Of a stretch of 64,000 bases of DNA, positions 1 to 7,847 are shown one piece after another. The notes under the pieces are model-generated. The model had not been told where the DNA came from and did no database searches. It saw only the letters and a program-made list of their open reading frames with translations. How positions within the stretch are numbered: the first letter of the stretch is position 1; each line of letters starts with the position of its first letter. The position numbers and the translations under genes were made by a program. Origin of the DNA: Gemmatimonadota bacterium (lineage in GTDB: Bacteria; Gemmatimonadota; Gemmatimonadetes; Longimicrobiales; Gaopeijiaceae); NCBI GenBank assembly GCA_022822325.1, contig JAJEBW010000045.1, forward strand, positions 1 to 64,000. Reading direction: 5' to 3'.

Positions 1-220
1 CGGCGGAGCGGAGGCGCCAGACCATGTCGGTGTGGCGTTGGCCGAGGCGCCTGGTGACGAAGCTGGCGGGGAGGCGTTCGAGGGATTCCAGCTCGAAGTG
101 GCGGACGAGGCCGCGGGCGGTCCCCCGAAGGGTGTCGGCGACGGTGCGCGGGTGGCGGAAGAGCCTCTTGTAGGCGGCGTCGTGCGGGGGCCGCCGGGGC
201 GGGGCGGGTTGGTCCGGCAT
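1..220 (-). CDS. Rpn-family recombination-promoting nuclease / putative transposase (N-terminal part)
   Basis: Partial gene read on the minus strand from an ATG at 220 and running off the left edge, so only the first 73 residues are visible. The translation has the N-terminal pattern of Rpn/YhgA-like proteins: HDAAYKRLFRHP, then LERLPASFVTRRLGQRHTDM, then a VWRL strand. Members of this family are PD-(D/E)XK-type nucleases that stimulate RecA-independent recombination. The acidic catalytic residues normally follow in the RHTDM...VWR region and beyond, so only the start of the nuclease core can be checked. It is divergent from the exported propeller gene at 507. No terminal repeats are visible, so I do not call an insertion element. 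Confidence 0.72.
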   Translation of the reverse strand, partial: MPDQPAPPRRPPHDAAYKRLFRHPRTVADTLRGTARGLVRHFELESLERLPASFVTRRLGQRHTDMVWRLRSA

Positions 221-506
221 GGTTCTTCAGGGTTCGTGTCGGGTGGCGGGTCCGGCCGGTCGGTTGGGGCGTCGAACCGGGTGCGTCGGTGGGCGCCGGG
301 ACACGATCGGCGAATTCCGCTGGCAAGGGAATGTCGAAATGGGACAGCTTGTCGGGCGAGCCGAAGAGAAGCTCGGCGGACGGGCTCGAGCGGTTCCCCG
401 CGCCCCGGAAGTCCCGCCCTTCTCTCCACGCCGGTCCAACCCTACCTTGCATCCTGCGCCCCGCTTCGTATTCAACTCGTCGCCTCGCCAAGGAAGGAAG
501 CCCGCC

Positions 507-2924
507 ATGACCTCCATCCGTCCCGCCATCGCCGCTCTCGGCGGCGTCTGCCTCGCCATTCTCGCGCCTGTGCCGGGCGCTCTCGCCCCGTCCCCCCTCT
601 CCGCCCAGCAGTTCGGCGGCGCGGCGGTCGCGCTGTCCGGACAGGCTGCAATCGGCGAACCCGGGAACCGCACGATGCCCGGGGTCGTCTACATCTACGA
701 CCGCGCGGATGGCGGCTGGACCGAAGCCGGACGGCTCGCAGTCTCCCCCGTGACCGATCCCCCCGACGGATTCGGGCACGCGCTCGCGGCAGGCGCGGAC
801 CTCCTCGCGGTCGGGGCGCCCCTCCTGGATGGCGGACGCGGCGCGGTGGTGTTGTACAGCGGATTCGGACGTCCCCTTCCTCCCCTCGTCGGCGAAGCGG
901 GCCGGAGAGAGACGCTGCGGCTTCAGGCCGAAATGCCCGCGGAGGACGCCAACTTCGGCGCGGCTCTGGCCCTGGACGGCAACCTGCTTGCCGTGGCGGC
1001 TCCCGGCGAGAACGACGGCGCGGGCGCGGTTCACCTCTTCATGCGGGACGGCGACGGCTGGATGTCGCGGAGCATCGTGCAACCCGGCGACGATGCGGCC
1101 CCCGGTTTCGGCGCCCAACTTGCCCTTCACGAAAGCTCCCTGCTCGTCGCCACCACTCCCGGCCGCGGCAACCCGCCCGAGCTTCACGCCTTCCGGATCG
1201 ACCCCGCCACCGGCGCGGCCGCGCCCCTGGGACGGCTCGACGCCGGGGAGTTCGCCGACAACGCCGGATTCGGCTCGGCGATGGCGGTCCGCGGATCCAT
1301 GGCGCTGGTCGGCGCCCCGCGGGCGGGCGGCGCGGGCGCGGTCGCGCTCTACCGCCTCGACGACACGGACGGCGGCTGGGAGAGCGCGGGTGCGCTGCGT
1401 CCCTTCCACGCCGACGGATTCGATCAGTTCGGCGCCGCGATCGGCTTCGAGGGCGATGTCCTCTGGGTCGGCGCTCCAGGGACCAACGGCCGCGGCGGCG
1501 CCATCCATCGCTTTGCCGCCGATCCCTCCGGTTCCGGCTGGAGCGGCGCGACCCGCGTCACGCACGACGGTCTTCCCGATGCCGCCTCCTTCGGCGCTTC
1601 GGTTGCAATCGCGGACGAGGTGGCCGTGGTGGGCGCGGGCGGAATCGATGGCCGGGCCGGGGGCGCGGTTCTCATGGCGCGCGCGGAGGACGGGATGTGG
1701 ACCCCGGGCGAGCTGGTGGTGGGCGAACACCGCGGCCTCCCCGCCATCGTCGGCCGCGACGACGAGATCGAGTGCGAGGACAACGCCGCCGCCGGCTACG
1801 ACTGCGACAACGTCAACATCATCTCCTTCCTGCCGATCAACGAGATGGCCGGCGGGCGGGGATCGCGCCTCAACGACATCTGGGGTTGGACCGATCCCGA
1901 ATCCGGTCGCGAAATCGCGATCGTGGGGCGCACCGACGGCACCGCCTTCGTCGATCTCACCGATCCCTACAACCCGGTCATGCTCGGTGACCTGCCCAAG
2001 ACCCCGGGATCCCGCAGCGCGGCCTGGCGCGACATGAAGGTCTACCGCGATCACACCTATATCGTGGCCGACGGAGCGGGCGCGCATGGCGTCCAGGTCT
2101 TCGATCTGCGGCGGTTGCGCGATGTGGCGGGCGATCCTCCGACCTTCGAGCCCGACTTCCTCTACGAGGGCATCAACAGCGCGCACAACATCGTCCTCAA
2201 CGAGCAGACCGGCTTCGCCTTCGTGGTGGGCGCGAGCGGCGGCGGTGAGACCTGCGGCGGCGGTCTGCACATGCTCGACCTGAGCGAACCCGGGCGGCCC
2301 GCCTTTGCCGGTTGTTTCTTCGATGGCGAGACCGGGCGGCGCGGCACGGGGTACTCCCACGATGCGCAATGCGTCGTCTACCATGGCCCCGACGAAGCGT
2401 ACCAGGGCCGCGAGATCTGCCTCGGCTCGAACGAGACCGCCCTCAGCATCAGCGATGTCAGCGACAAGGACAACCCCGTCTCCATCTCGATCGCCGACTA
2501 CCCCAATGTGGCCTATGCGCACCAGGGCTGGCTCACCGAGGACCATCGCTTCTTCTACATGAACGACGAGGGCGACGAGCCGCAGGGCCTGGTCGAGGGC
2601 ACGCGCACCCTGATCTGGGACCTCGAGGATCTCGATGAACCGGTCCTCGCGGGCGAGTACATTGCGCAAACCCCCGACACCGATCACAACCTGTACATCC
2701 GCGACAACCTCATGTACCAGTCCAACTATGGCGCGGGGTTGCGCATCCTCGACATCACCAATCGCATCGAACCGGAAGAGATCGCCTACTTCGACAACTC
2801 TCCCTACGGCGGCGCCTCGTGGAGCAACTATCCCTACTTCGCGAGCGGCGTGATTGTGATGACAAGCACAGGCGACGGGTTGTTCATCGTGCGCAACACG
2901 GCGCGGCGGAACCTGATTCCCTGA
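507..2924 (+). CDS. Exported FG-GAP / choice-of-anchor B protein
   Basis: An 805-residue secreted protein of unknown substrate. The ATG at 507 was chosen because a strong AGGAAGG ribosome site sits just upstream and it opens a clean signal peptide ending near PLSAQQ. Residues of about 35-420 hold six or seven FG-GAP-like repeats of the pattern FG..LA..G..L.VGAP....GAV.L, as in integrin-type propellers. From about 430 to the end the sequence matches the choice-of-anchor B / LVIVD-type propeller: GRTDGTAFVDLTDP, HNIV, and TDHNLYIRDN. Proteins of this type in Gemmatimonadota and Bacteroidota are surface or periplasmic. The predicted role is binding or display; no catalytic motif is seen. It is followed after 33 bp by the amidohydrolase gene on the same strand. 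Confidence 0.82.
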   Translation: MTSIRPAIAALGGVCLAILAPVPGALAPSPLSAQQFGGAAVALSGQAAIGEPGNRTMPGVVYIYDRADGGWTEAGRLAVSPVTDPPDGFGHALAAGADLLAVGAPLLDGGRGAVVLYSGFGRPLPPLVGEAGRRETLRLQAEMPAEDANFGAALALDGNLLAVAAPGENDGAGAVHLFMRDGDGWMSRSIVQPGDDAAPGFGAQLALHESSLLVATTPGRGNPPELHAFRIDPATGAAAPLGRLDAGEFADNAGFGSAMAVRGSMALVGAPRAGGAGAVALYRLDDTDGGWESAGALRPFHADGFDQFGAAIGFEGDVLWVGAPGTNGRGGAIHRFAADPSGSGWSGATRVTHDGLPDAASFGASVAIADEVAVVGAGGIDGRAGGAVLMARAEDGMWTPGELVVGEHRGLPAIVGRDDEIECEDNAAAGYDCDNVNIISFLPINEMAGGRGSRLNDIWGWTDPESGREIAIVGRTDGTAFVDLTDPYNPVMLGDLPKTPGSRSAAWRDMKVYRDHTYIVADGAGAHGVQVFDLRRLRDVAGDPPTFEPDFLYEGINSAHNIVLNEQTGFAFVVGASGGGETCGGGLHMLDLSEPGRPAFAGCFFDGETGRRGTGYSHDAQCVVYHGPDEAYQGREICLGSNETALSISDVSDKDNPVSISIADYPNVAYAHQGWLTEDHRFFYMNDEGDEPQGLVEGTRTLIWDLEDLDEPVLAGEYIAQTPDTDHNLYIRDNLMYQSNYGAGLRILDITNRIEPEEIAYFDNSPYGGASWSNYPYFASGVIVMTSTGDGLFIVRNTARRNLIP

Positions 2925-2957
2925 ATCCGGATCCCCAGGGGGGGAGAAAGCGCGACG

Positions 2958-5900
2958 ATGGCGGCAACGGCGGCGGGCGCGGGCGCAGAGACGGGGCGGC
3001 GCGAGCGTCCGTCAAGCCTGCGGGAGTTCCCTGCGGGCAGGCGGCGCGCGAGCGGCGGCCTCCTCTGCGGGCCCGGCGGCATGGAAGGGCGGCCGGGTCG
3101 GTCGCGCGCTTGCGGTGGCCGGTCCTCCCGGACCCGTTCCTCGCGATTGGCATGGAGCCGGCTCCCGCCGTGGCGGCGCTGGCGGCGGATGGCGGCGCTG
3201 GCGGGATTCCTGTCGGCAATCGCGGCCGCCGATCTCCTCCGGCCTTCCCCCATGCGGGCGCAACGGGCCGCCGCCGGCACCCTGTCGGCTCCCATCCAGG
3301 TCACCCTCACCGAGGGAACCAATCTCGCGACCGCGCTCTCGCCCGATCGCCGCACCCTTGCCATGGATCTCCTGGGGCGCATCTGGGTTCTGTCCGCCGA
3401 GGGCGGCCGGGCGCGCGCACTCACCGACCCGGATGGCGACGCCCGCCAACCCGCATGGTCGCCCGGCGGCGACCGCATCGCATTCCAGGCCTACTGGGAC
3501 GGCAACTACCAGATATGGAGCGTCCGGCCCGATGGCGACGATCTGCGCCGCCACACGCGCGGCCCCTGGGACCACCGCGAGCCGCACTGGTCGCCGGATG
3601 GGAACCGGATTGCCTTCAGCTCGGACCGGGGCGGCAGCTACGACATCTGGACGGTGGCGGTGGCGGGCGGAATCCCCGGCGCGCCCGAACGGATCACCGA
3701 TGCGCCCGGAAGCGAGTACGGGCCGGCCTTCTCGCCGTCGGGCGACAGAATTGCCTACGCGGCCGGGGGTGCGGGCGCGGTGGCCGAGATCCGGGTGTTG
3801 GAGACGGGGGGCGGGGCGGAGGCGATTGTCCTGGCGCGAGCGGGCCCGGACGAGTCCGATGCGCAGTTCAACGCCCCGGGATGGAGCGCGGACGGCGGCA
3901 CAGTGATCTTCAACCGGATCTCTTTCGGGCGGTCGGCGCTGCGGGCCGTGGACGCGGAACCGGGCCCGGAGGCGCAACCCGCCCTCGCGACCACCCTCAC
4001 GGACCCGTCGGAGGACGTCTTCCCCTTCCGCCCCTCCGCCACCCCCGGCGGCTTCCTCCATACCGCGGATGGCCGCATCCGCCACCGGGCCGCCGACGGC
4101 AGCGCCCCGCGCGACATTCCCTTCGCCGCCACCGTTGCCCTGGAGCGTCCACCCTACACCCGCCGTCCCCGCGACCTCGCCGCTCCCGGGCCCTTTGCCG
4201 CGCTCGGCATCGTTTCTCCAGCAGTCTCGCCCGATGGCACGCGCATTGCCTTCTCGGCGCTCGGCGACCTCTGGATTCACACCATCGGCCGCGGCGCCGA
4301 GCGCATCACCGACGACGCCTCGGTCGAGACCGATCCCGCCTGGTCTCCCGACGGCTCCCGCCTGCTCTTCGTCTCCGACCGCGGCGCCCCCGCGCGGGAA
4401 TCCGGCCCCGCCGCCGAGGAGGCTCCCGATTCGCCTGCGCTCCTCGATCTCTACCTTCTCAACCCCGCCGACGGCGCGATCGAGCGCATTACCGAGGGCG
4501 CGGGCGCAACGTTGCCCTCCTGGTCCCCCGATGGGGAGCGGATCGCCTTCGTCGGTTCGGGATACCAGGTCGGGGTGCGGGTGCTCGAGCCGGCCACCGG
4601 GCGCGCGCGCACCCTGCGGGCGGGCCTCAATGGCGCCGGTCGTCCCACCTGGTCGCCCGATGGGGAATCGGTGGCGGTCTCGACGCACTGGCGCTACTCG
4701 GCGCGCTTTCGCGAGGGGGTGAATCGCGCGCTGGTCCTTCGGGCCGCGCCACCCCCGCCGGTCATGTGCGAGCTCCAGGATGCGCCCGCCGAGCGCTTCC
4801 TCGATCTGCCGGGGCTCTCGGTCGGAACGCGCGGCGCCGACGGGCCGGTTCGGTCCCCCGACGGCGCCTGGATGGCCTACGTATCGGAGGGCGTGCTGTG
4901 GGCGGTCCCGGTGGATGCGGAGGGCAACGCGACCGGCTCCGCGCGGCGGCTCACCAACGATGCGGCGGCCGATCCCACCTGGACCGGCGATTCCCGGTCG
5001 ATCGTCCACCTGTCGGGAAGCCGCCTGCGGCGCGTCGGTCTCCTCGACGGGGCCATCGAGGAAATTCCCCTGGATCTTCGCTGGGAGCGGGCCCGCCCGC
5101 CCGAATCGCTCCTGATCCGGGCCGGGGCGATCTGGGATGGAGTCGCCGGCGCGCTGCGTGCGGATGTGGATATCGTCGTTCGCGAGGGCAGAATCTCCGA
5201 AGTCGCCGACCGCGACCCGTCCCGCACCGCCGGCCGCGTGCTCGACGCGACCGACGCCGTGGTCATGCCGGGGCTGATCGAGATGCACGCGCACGGGGGA
5301 ATCGCCGGGGGCGAAGAGGCCGGACGGGTGTGGCTCGCCTACGGGGTGACATCGGTGCGCTGTCCGGCCTGCGACCCCTACGAGAGCGCGGAGTTGCGCG
5401 AGGCGGGGGAATCCGGCAGACGCATCGGGCCGCGCTGGTTCGGGACCGGCGGCACGATCGACGGCAGTCGCATCTACTACCCCGGCGCTCCGGCGCTGGG
5501 CGGCTCCGCGCAGGTCGAACTGGAGATGGCCAATGCGCGCGAACTCGGCTACGACCTCGTCAAGACCTACGTGCGGCTCCCCGATCCGGTGCAGCGGCGG
5601 GTGGTCCGCGAGGCTCACGCCCTGGGGCTTCCGGTCACCTCGCACGAGCTCTATCCGGCGGTGGCATTCGGCGCGGATGGCGTCGAGCATGTGCGGGGCA
5701 CGAGCCGCCGCGGCTATTCGACCAAGGTTTCCGAACTGCAGCGAAGCTACGGCGACGTGGTCGATCTTCTCGCCGCCTCCGGGATGACGATCACCCCGAC
5801 GATCGGGATCTATGGCGCCTACGGCCTCCTCGCCATCGACGATCCCTCCCTCTTCGACGACCCGCGCGTCGACGCCTTCTTCCCCTGGGCGCCCCTTTCC

Positions 5901-6287
5901 GCGCGCCCGCCCGCCGACCCGGTTCTCGCCCGCCGCCTTGTCGAAGCGATGGCTTCGCTGCCGCGCCGGGCGCTGGAGGCGGGGGGACGGGTGATCGTGG
6001 GGACCGATGCGCCGATCAATCCGCCGGGGCTGAGCTTCCAGGTTGAAATGGAGGCGATGGTTCGCTACGGTGGCATGACCCCGGTGGATGTGCTGCGAGC
6101 GGCGACCTCGGCGCCGGGCGGCGAGTTGGGATACGAGGGACGCCTGGGGGTGATCGCGCCCGGCGCCTTCGCCGATCTGATCGTGATCGGGGGCGACCCC
6201 CTGGCCGACATTCGCGCCACCCGCGATGTGAGGATCGTCGTGCGGAACGGCCATCTCCACCCGTCGGAGCGGCTTCGCCGGAGGTGA
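2958..6287 (+). CDS. Amidohydrolase with N-terminal TolB-like (PD40) propeller
   Basis: A protein of up to 1109 residues. Roughly residues 110-700 carry repeated WSPDG.RIAF-type blades typical of TolB/PD40 propellers. Residues of about 715-1105 form an amidohydrolase of the imidazolonepropionase-like group: HAHGG metal motif (His777, His779), a HELYP strand, and GTDAP with the metal-binding Asp at about 1017, ending in a typical AFADLIVIGGDPL segment. Such exported enzymes are often annotated as peptidase or prolidase-like; the substrate is unknown. The start is uncertain. The ATG at 2958 follows a GGGGAG site but gives an Arg-rich leader; ATGs at 3081 or 3189 would put a hydrophobic signal segment (LAGFLSAIAAADLL) nearer the N-terminus. 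The next gene begins about 47 bp downstream. Confidence 0.85.
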   Translation: MAATAAGAGAETGRRERPSSLREFPAGRRRASGGLLCGPGGMEGRPGRSRACGGRSSRTRSSRLAWSRLPPWRRWRRMAALAGFLSAIAAADLLRPSPMRAQRAAAGTLSAPIQVTLTEGTNLATALSPDRRTLAMDLLGRIWVLSAEGGRARALTDPDGDARQPAWSPGGDRIAFQAYWDGNYQIWSVRPDGDDLRRHTRGPWDHREPHWSPDGNRIAFSSDRGGSYDIWTVAVAGGIPGAPERITDAPGSEYGPAFSPSGDRIAYAAGGAGAVAEIRVLETGGGAEAIVLARAGPDESDAQFNAPGWSADGGTVIFNRISFGRSALRAVDAEPGPEAQPALATTLTDPSEDVFPFRPSATPGGFLHTADGRIRHRAADGSAPRDIPFAATVALERPPYTRRPRDLAAPGPFAALGIVSPAVSPDGTRIAFSALGDLWIHTIGRGAERITDDASVETDPAWSPDGSRLLFVSDRGAPARESGPAAEEAPDSPALLDLYLLNPADGAIERITEGAGATLPSWSPDGERIAFVGSGYQVGVRVLEPATGRARTLRAGLNGAGRPTWSPDGESVAVSTHWRYSARFREGVNRALVLRAAPPPPVMCELQDAPAERFLDLPGLSVGTRGADGPVRSPDGAWMAYVSEGVLWAVPVDAEGNATGSARRLTNDAAADPTWTGDSRSIVHLSGSRLRRVGLLDGAIEEIPLDLRWERARPPESLLIRAGAIWDGVAGALRADVDIVVREGRISEVADRDPSRTAGRVLDATDAVVMPGLIEMHAHGGIAGGEEAGRVWLAYGVTSVRCPACDPYESAELREAGESGRRIGPRWFGTGGTIDGSRIYYPGAPALGGSAQVELEMANARELGYDLVKTYVRLPDPVQRRVVREAHALGLPVTSHELYPAVAFGADGVEHVRGTSRRGYSTKVSELQRSYGDVVDLLAASGMTITPTIGIYGAYGLLAIDDPSLFDDPRVDAFFPWAPLSARPPADPVLARRLVEAMASLPRRALEAGGRVIVGTDAPINPPGLSFQVEMEAMVRYGGMTPVDVLRAATSAPGGELGYEGRLGVIAPGAFADLIVIGGDPLADIRATRDVRIVVRNGHLHPSERLRRR

Positions 6288-6334
6288 CTGATCCGTTGAC
6301 TCCTTCTCCCGCTGACCCCGGAGGACTTCCCCGA

Positions 6335-7033
6335 ATGACTCGTCCATCCCAGGTCGTCGAGACCCGGTTCCTGAAGCCCCGATCCGGCGCCGTTCGCCCG
6401 GTGCGCGTCTCCCGCCCCCGGTCTTCGCCGCTGGCCGGCGCCTTCGCCCTGCTTCCCCTTCTCCTTCCCTTCGCCTCGGGCTGCGCGAGCGGCGGCAGCG
6501 GTCCGCCGGTTTCGGGGGAGGCCGCCTCCTCGCTCTTCGCCTCCTACTCCGGACGATGGGAACTCGACGAATCGACCAGCACGCCGCAGATCCCCAACCA
6601 GCTCGAAGGGGTCCCGGACGAGACCCCGACCGCGGACATCTCGCGCAACGAGTCCCGCGAAATGCGCAGGTACCGTCGCATGATCGAGTCGCGCCGCGTT
6701 TCGGTGGCGCATATGCGGACGACGATCGAGGTGCTGCGCCGTCGTCCCGCCACCCTGATCCTCTCGCTGGACGAGAGCGGCCTGGTCTACACCCCGATCC
6801 CGGGACGAACGCTGAACGTTCCCCTGGACGGCTCCGAGGTGGAGATGCGCGAGGGCGAGCATCGGGTGCGCACCAGTCTGGAGTGGGAGAGACGGATGCT
6901 CTCGCTGCGTCACCAGGTGGTGTCCGGCGGGTCGGTTCGCGAAAGGCTCGAAGTGGTGGGGGACCGCCTGATCATGACGCGCACGATGGCCAATACCGAG
7001 CAAGCGCTCGTCCTGGCCTTCGACCGGAGCTGA
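6335..7033 (+). CDS. Putative lipoprotein of unknown function
   Basis: A 232-residue protein that I do not recognise by family. The ATG at 6335 is preceded by a GGAGG site at 6320-6324; an earlier in-frame GTG at 6284 overlaps the previous stop but has no better site. The N-terminus has a basic stretch, a hydrophobic run (AGAFALLPLLLPF) and a lipobox-like ASGC, so an outer- or inner-membrane lipoprotein is likely. The mature part is hydrophilic and Arg/Glu rich, with a short conserved-looking strand region (YTPIPGRTLNVPLDGSEVEM) suggestive of a small beta domain. It is transcribed with the amidohydrolase and converges on the selenoprotein gene. Confidence 0.62.
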   Translation: MTRPSQVVETRFLKPRSGAVRPVRVSRPRSSPLAGAFALLPLLLPFASGCASGGSGPPVSGEAASSLFASYSGRWELDESTSTPQIPNQLEGVPDETPTADISRNESREMRRYRRMIESRRVSVAHMRTTIEVLRRRPATLILSLDESGLVYTPIPGRTLNVPLDGSEVEMREGEHRVRTSLEWERRMLSLRHQVVSGGSVRERLEVVGDRLIMTRTMANTEQALVLAFDRS

Positions 7034-7229
7034 GTCGGCGTCCGATTCCCGCACCGCCCGCGTCTCTCGTGTCACCCGTTCGCGCAACCAAAAAGCGGGG
7101 CCGCGAGATCGAGTTGGCCTGACAATCCCCGCCACCGAGCCTTCCAGCCTGGGCCGGCACCGGACCGCACGATCTTCCTGGCCGGCGGTTCCTTTGGTTC
7201 CGGAGAGTCAGGATGCGGAGCGCACGGCC

Positions 7230-7760
7230 TCACTCGCTCCCCGTCAGCGCCGCGACGATCTCGTCCACCGCGTCGGCGGCCATCCGCTCCAACTCCCCGG
7301 GGCGCCGGTTTTGAACCGGGTGCGGCACCCACACGATCGCGGGCTCGAAGCCGAGCGATGGAATCTGGTGGGCCGCCGCATCGCGAAAGGCGGTGGTGGC
7401 GACGAGGACCCCGGGGATGCCGAGATCGTCCAGGGCCTTGATGTCATGCAGACCGCATGATGTGCAGGATCCTCAATCGGCCAGCGCCTCCACAACGACG
7501 TCCGCCCCCTCGGCGATGTCCCCGACGATGGCCGGGGTGGCGGGCTTGGCGTTGGTCGGCTTCGCGAAGCGGGCGGTCGCGATGCCGCGGGCGCGCAGCC
7601 GGGGTTGGAGATAATCCAGGAACTCGTCGGCGCGCGCCTTGCCGATGTCGAAGAGCGCCACCGTCCTGCCATCGAGAGAGGGCGGGGGAGAGCGGCGGGG
7701 GCGTAGCGCGGAGGCGGTCTCGGAGGTGGGGTCGTGGAGGAGGGTGGGGGAAGCGTTCAT
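7230..7760 (-). CDS. UGSC-family selenoprotein, in-frame UGA = selenocysteine 96
   Basis: A 176-residue protein if the UGA at 7475-7473 is read as selenocysteine. The reading frame continues without a break for 80 more codons to the UGA at 7232-7230. The motif at the UGA is U96-G-S-C99-T-S-C102, the signature of the UGSC family of (seleno)proteins. Similarity to the family is present on both sides: an N-terminal DPTSE...LDGRTVALFDIGK.RADEFLDYL part, and a C-terminal LHDIKALDDLGIPGVLVATT ... VWVPHPVQNR part. A bacterial SECIS hairpin lies directly after the UGA (separate entry). The family is presumed redox-active (selenol/thiol); its substrate is unknown. Conventional gene finding would truncate it at residue 95 or miss it. 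It lies 87 bp downstream of a thioredoxin-fused partner on the same strand. The genome must carry selABCD elsewhere for this to work. Confidence 0.9.
7441..7475 (-). promoter_or_regulatory. Bacterial SECIS element of the UGSC selenoprotein
   Basis: Immediately 3' of the UGA (7475-7473) the mRNA can fold a 6-bp stem UCAUGC/GCAUGA (7460-7455 with 7449-7444) closed by the five-base loop GGUCU (7454-7450). Exactly 18 nt separate the UGA from the loop. The exposed GG(U) in the loop is what SelB recognises, and the E. coli fdhF SECIS has the same GGUCU loop at, as I recall it, the same distance. A weaker lower helix (CCU with AGG) may extend the stem. The element lies wholly within the coding sequence, as is normal for bacteria. 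Confidence 0.85.
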
Positions 7761-7847
7761 GGGATCGGGCTCGTTCCGTGTCGTGGATGGTGGCAGGCCG
7801 GTGCGGCGAGTTCGAAGCCGTTGCGGGCGAGGTGCGCCGCCGCGGGG

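Noticed and set aside
7473-7475. UGA as a nonsense mutation or sequencing error making two fragments
   Set aside because: Both halves keep family-like sequence in one frame, the residue falls exactly at the known U of UGSC, and a SECIS hairpin with loop GGUCU follows at the expected distance.
7244-7672. Alternative minus-strand frame overlapping the selenoprotein gene
   Set aside because: Low-complexity Ser/Pro/Arg translation with no family resemblance; the recoded frame explains the region.
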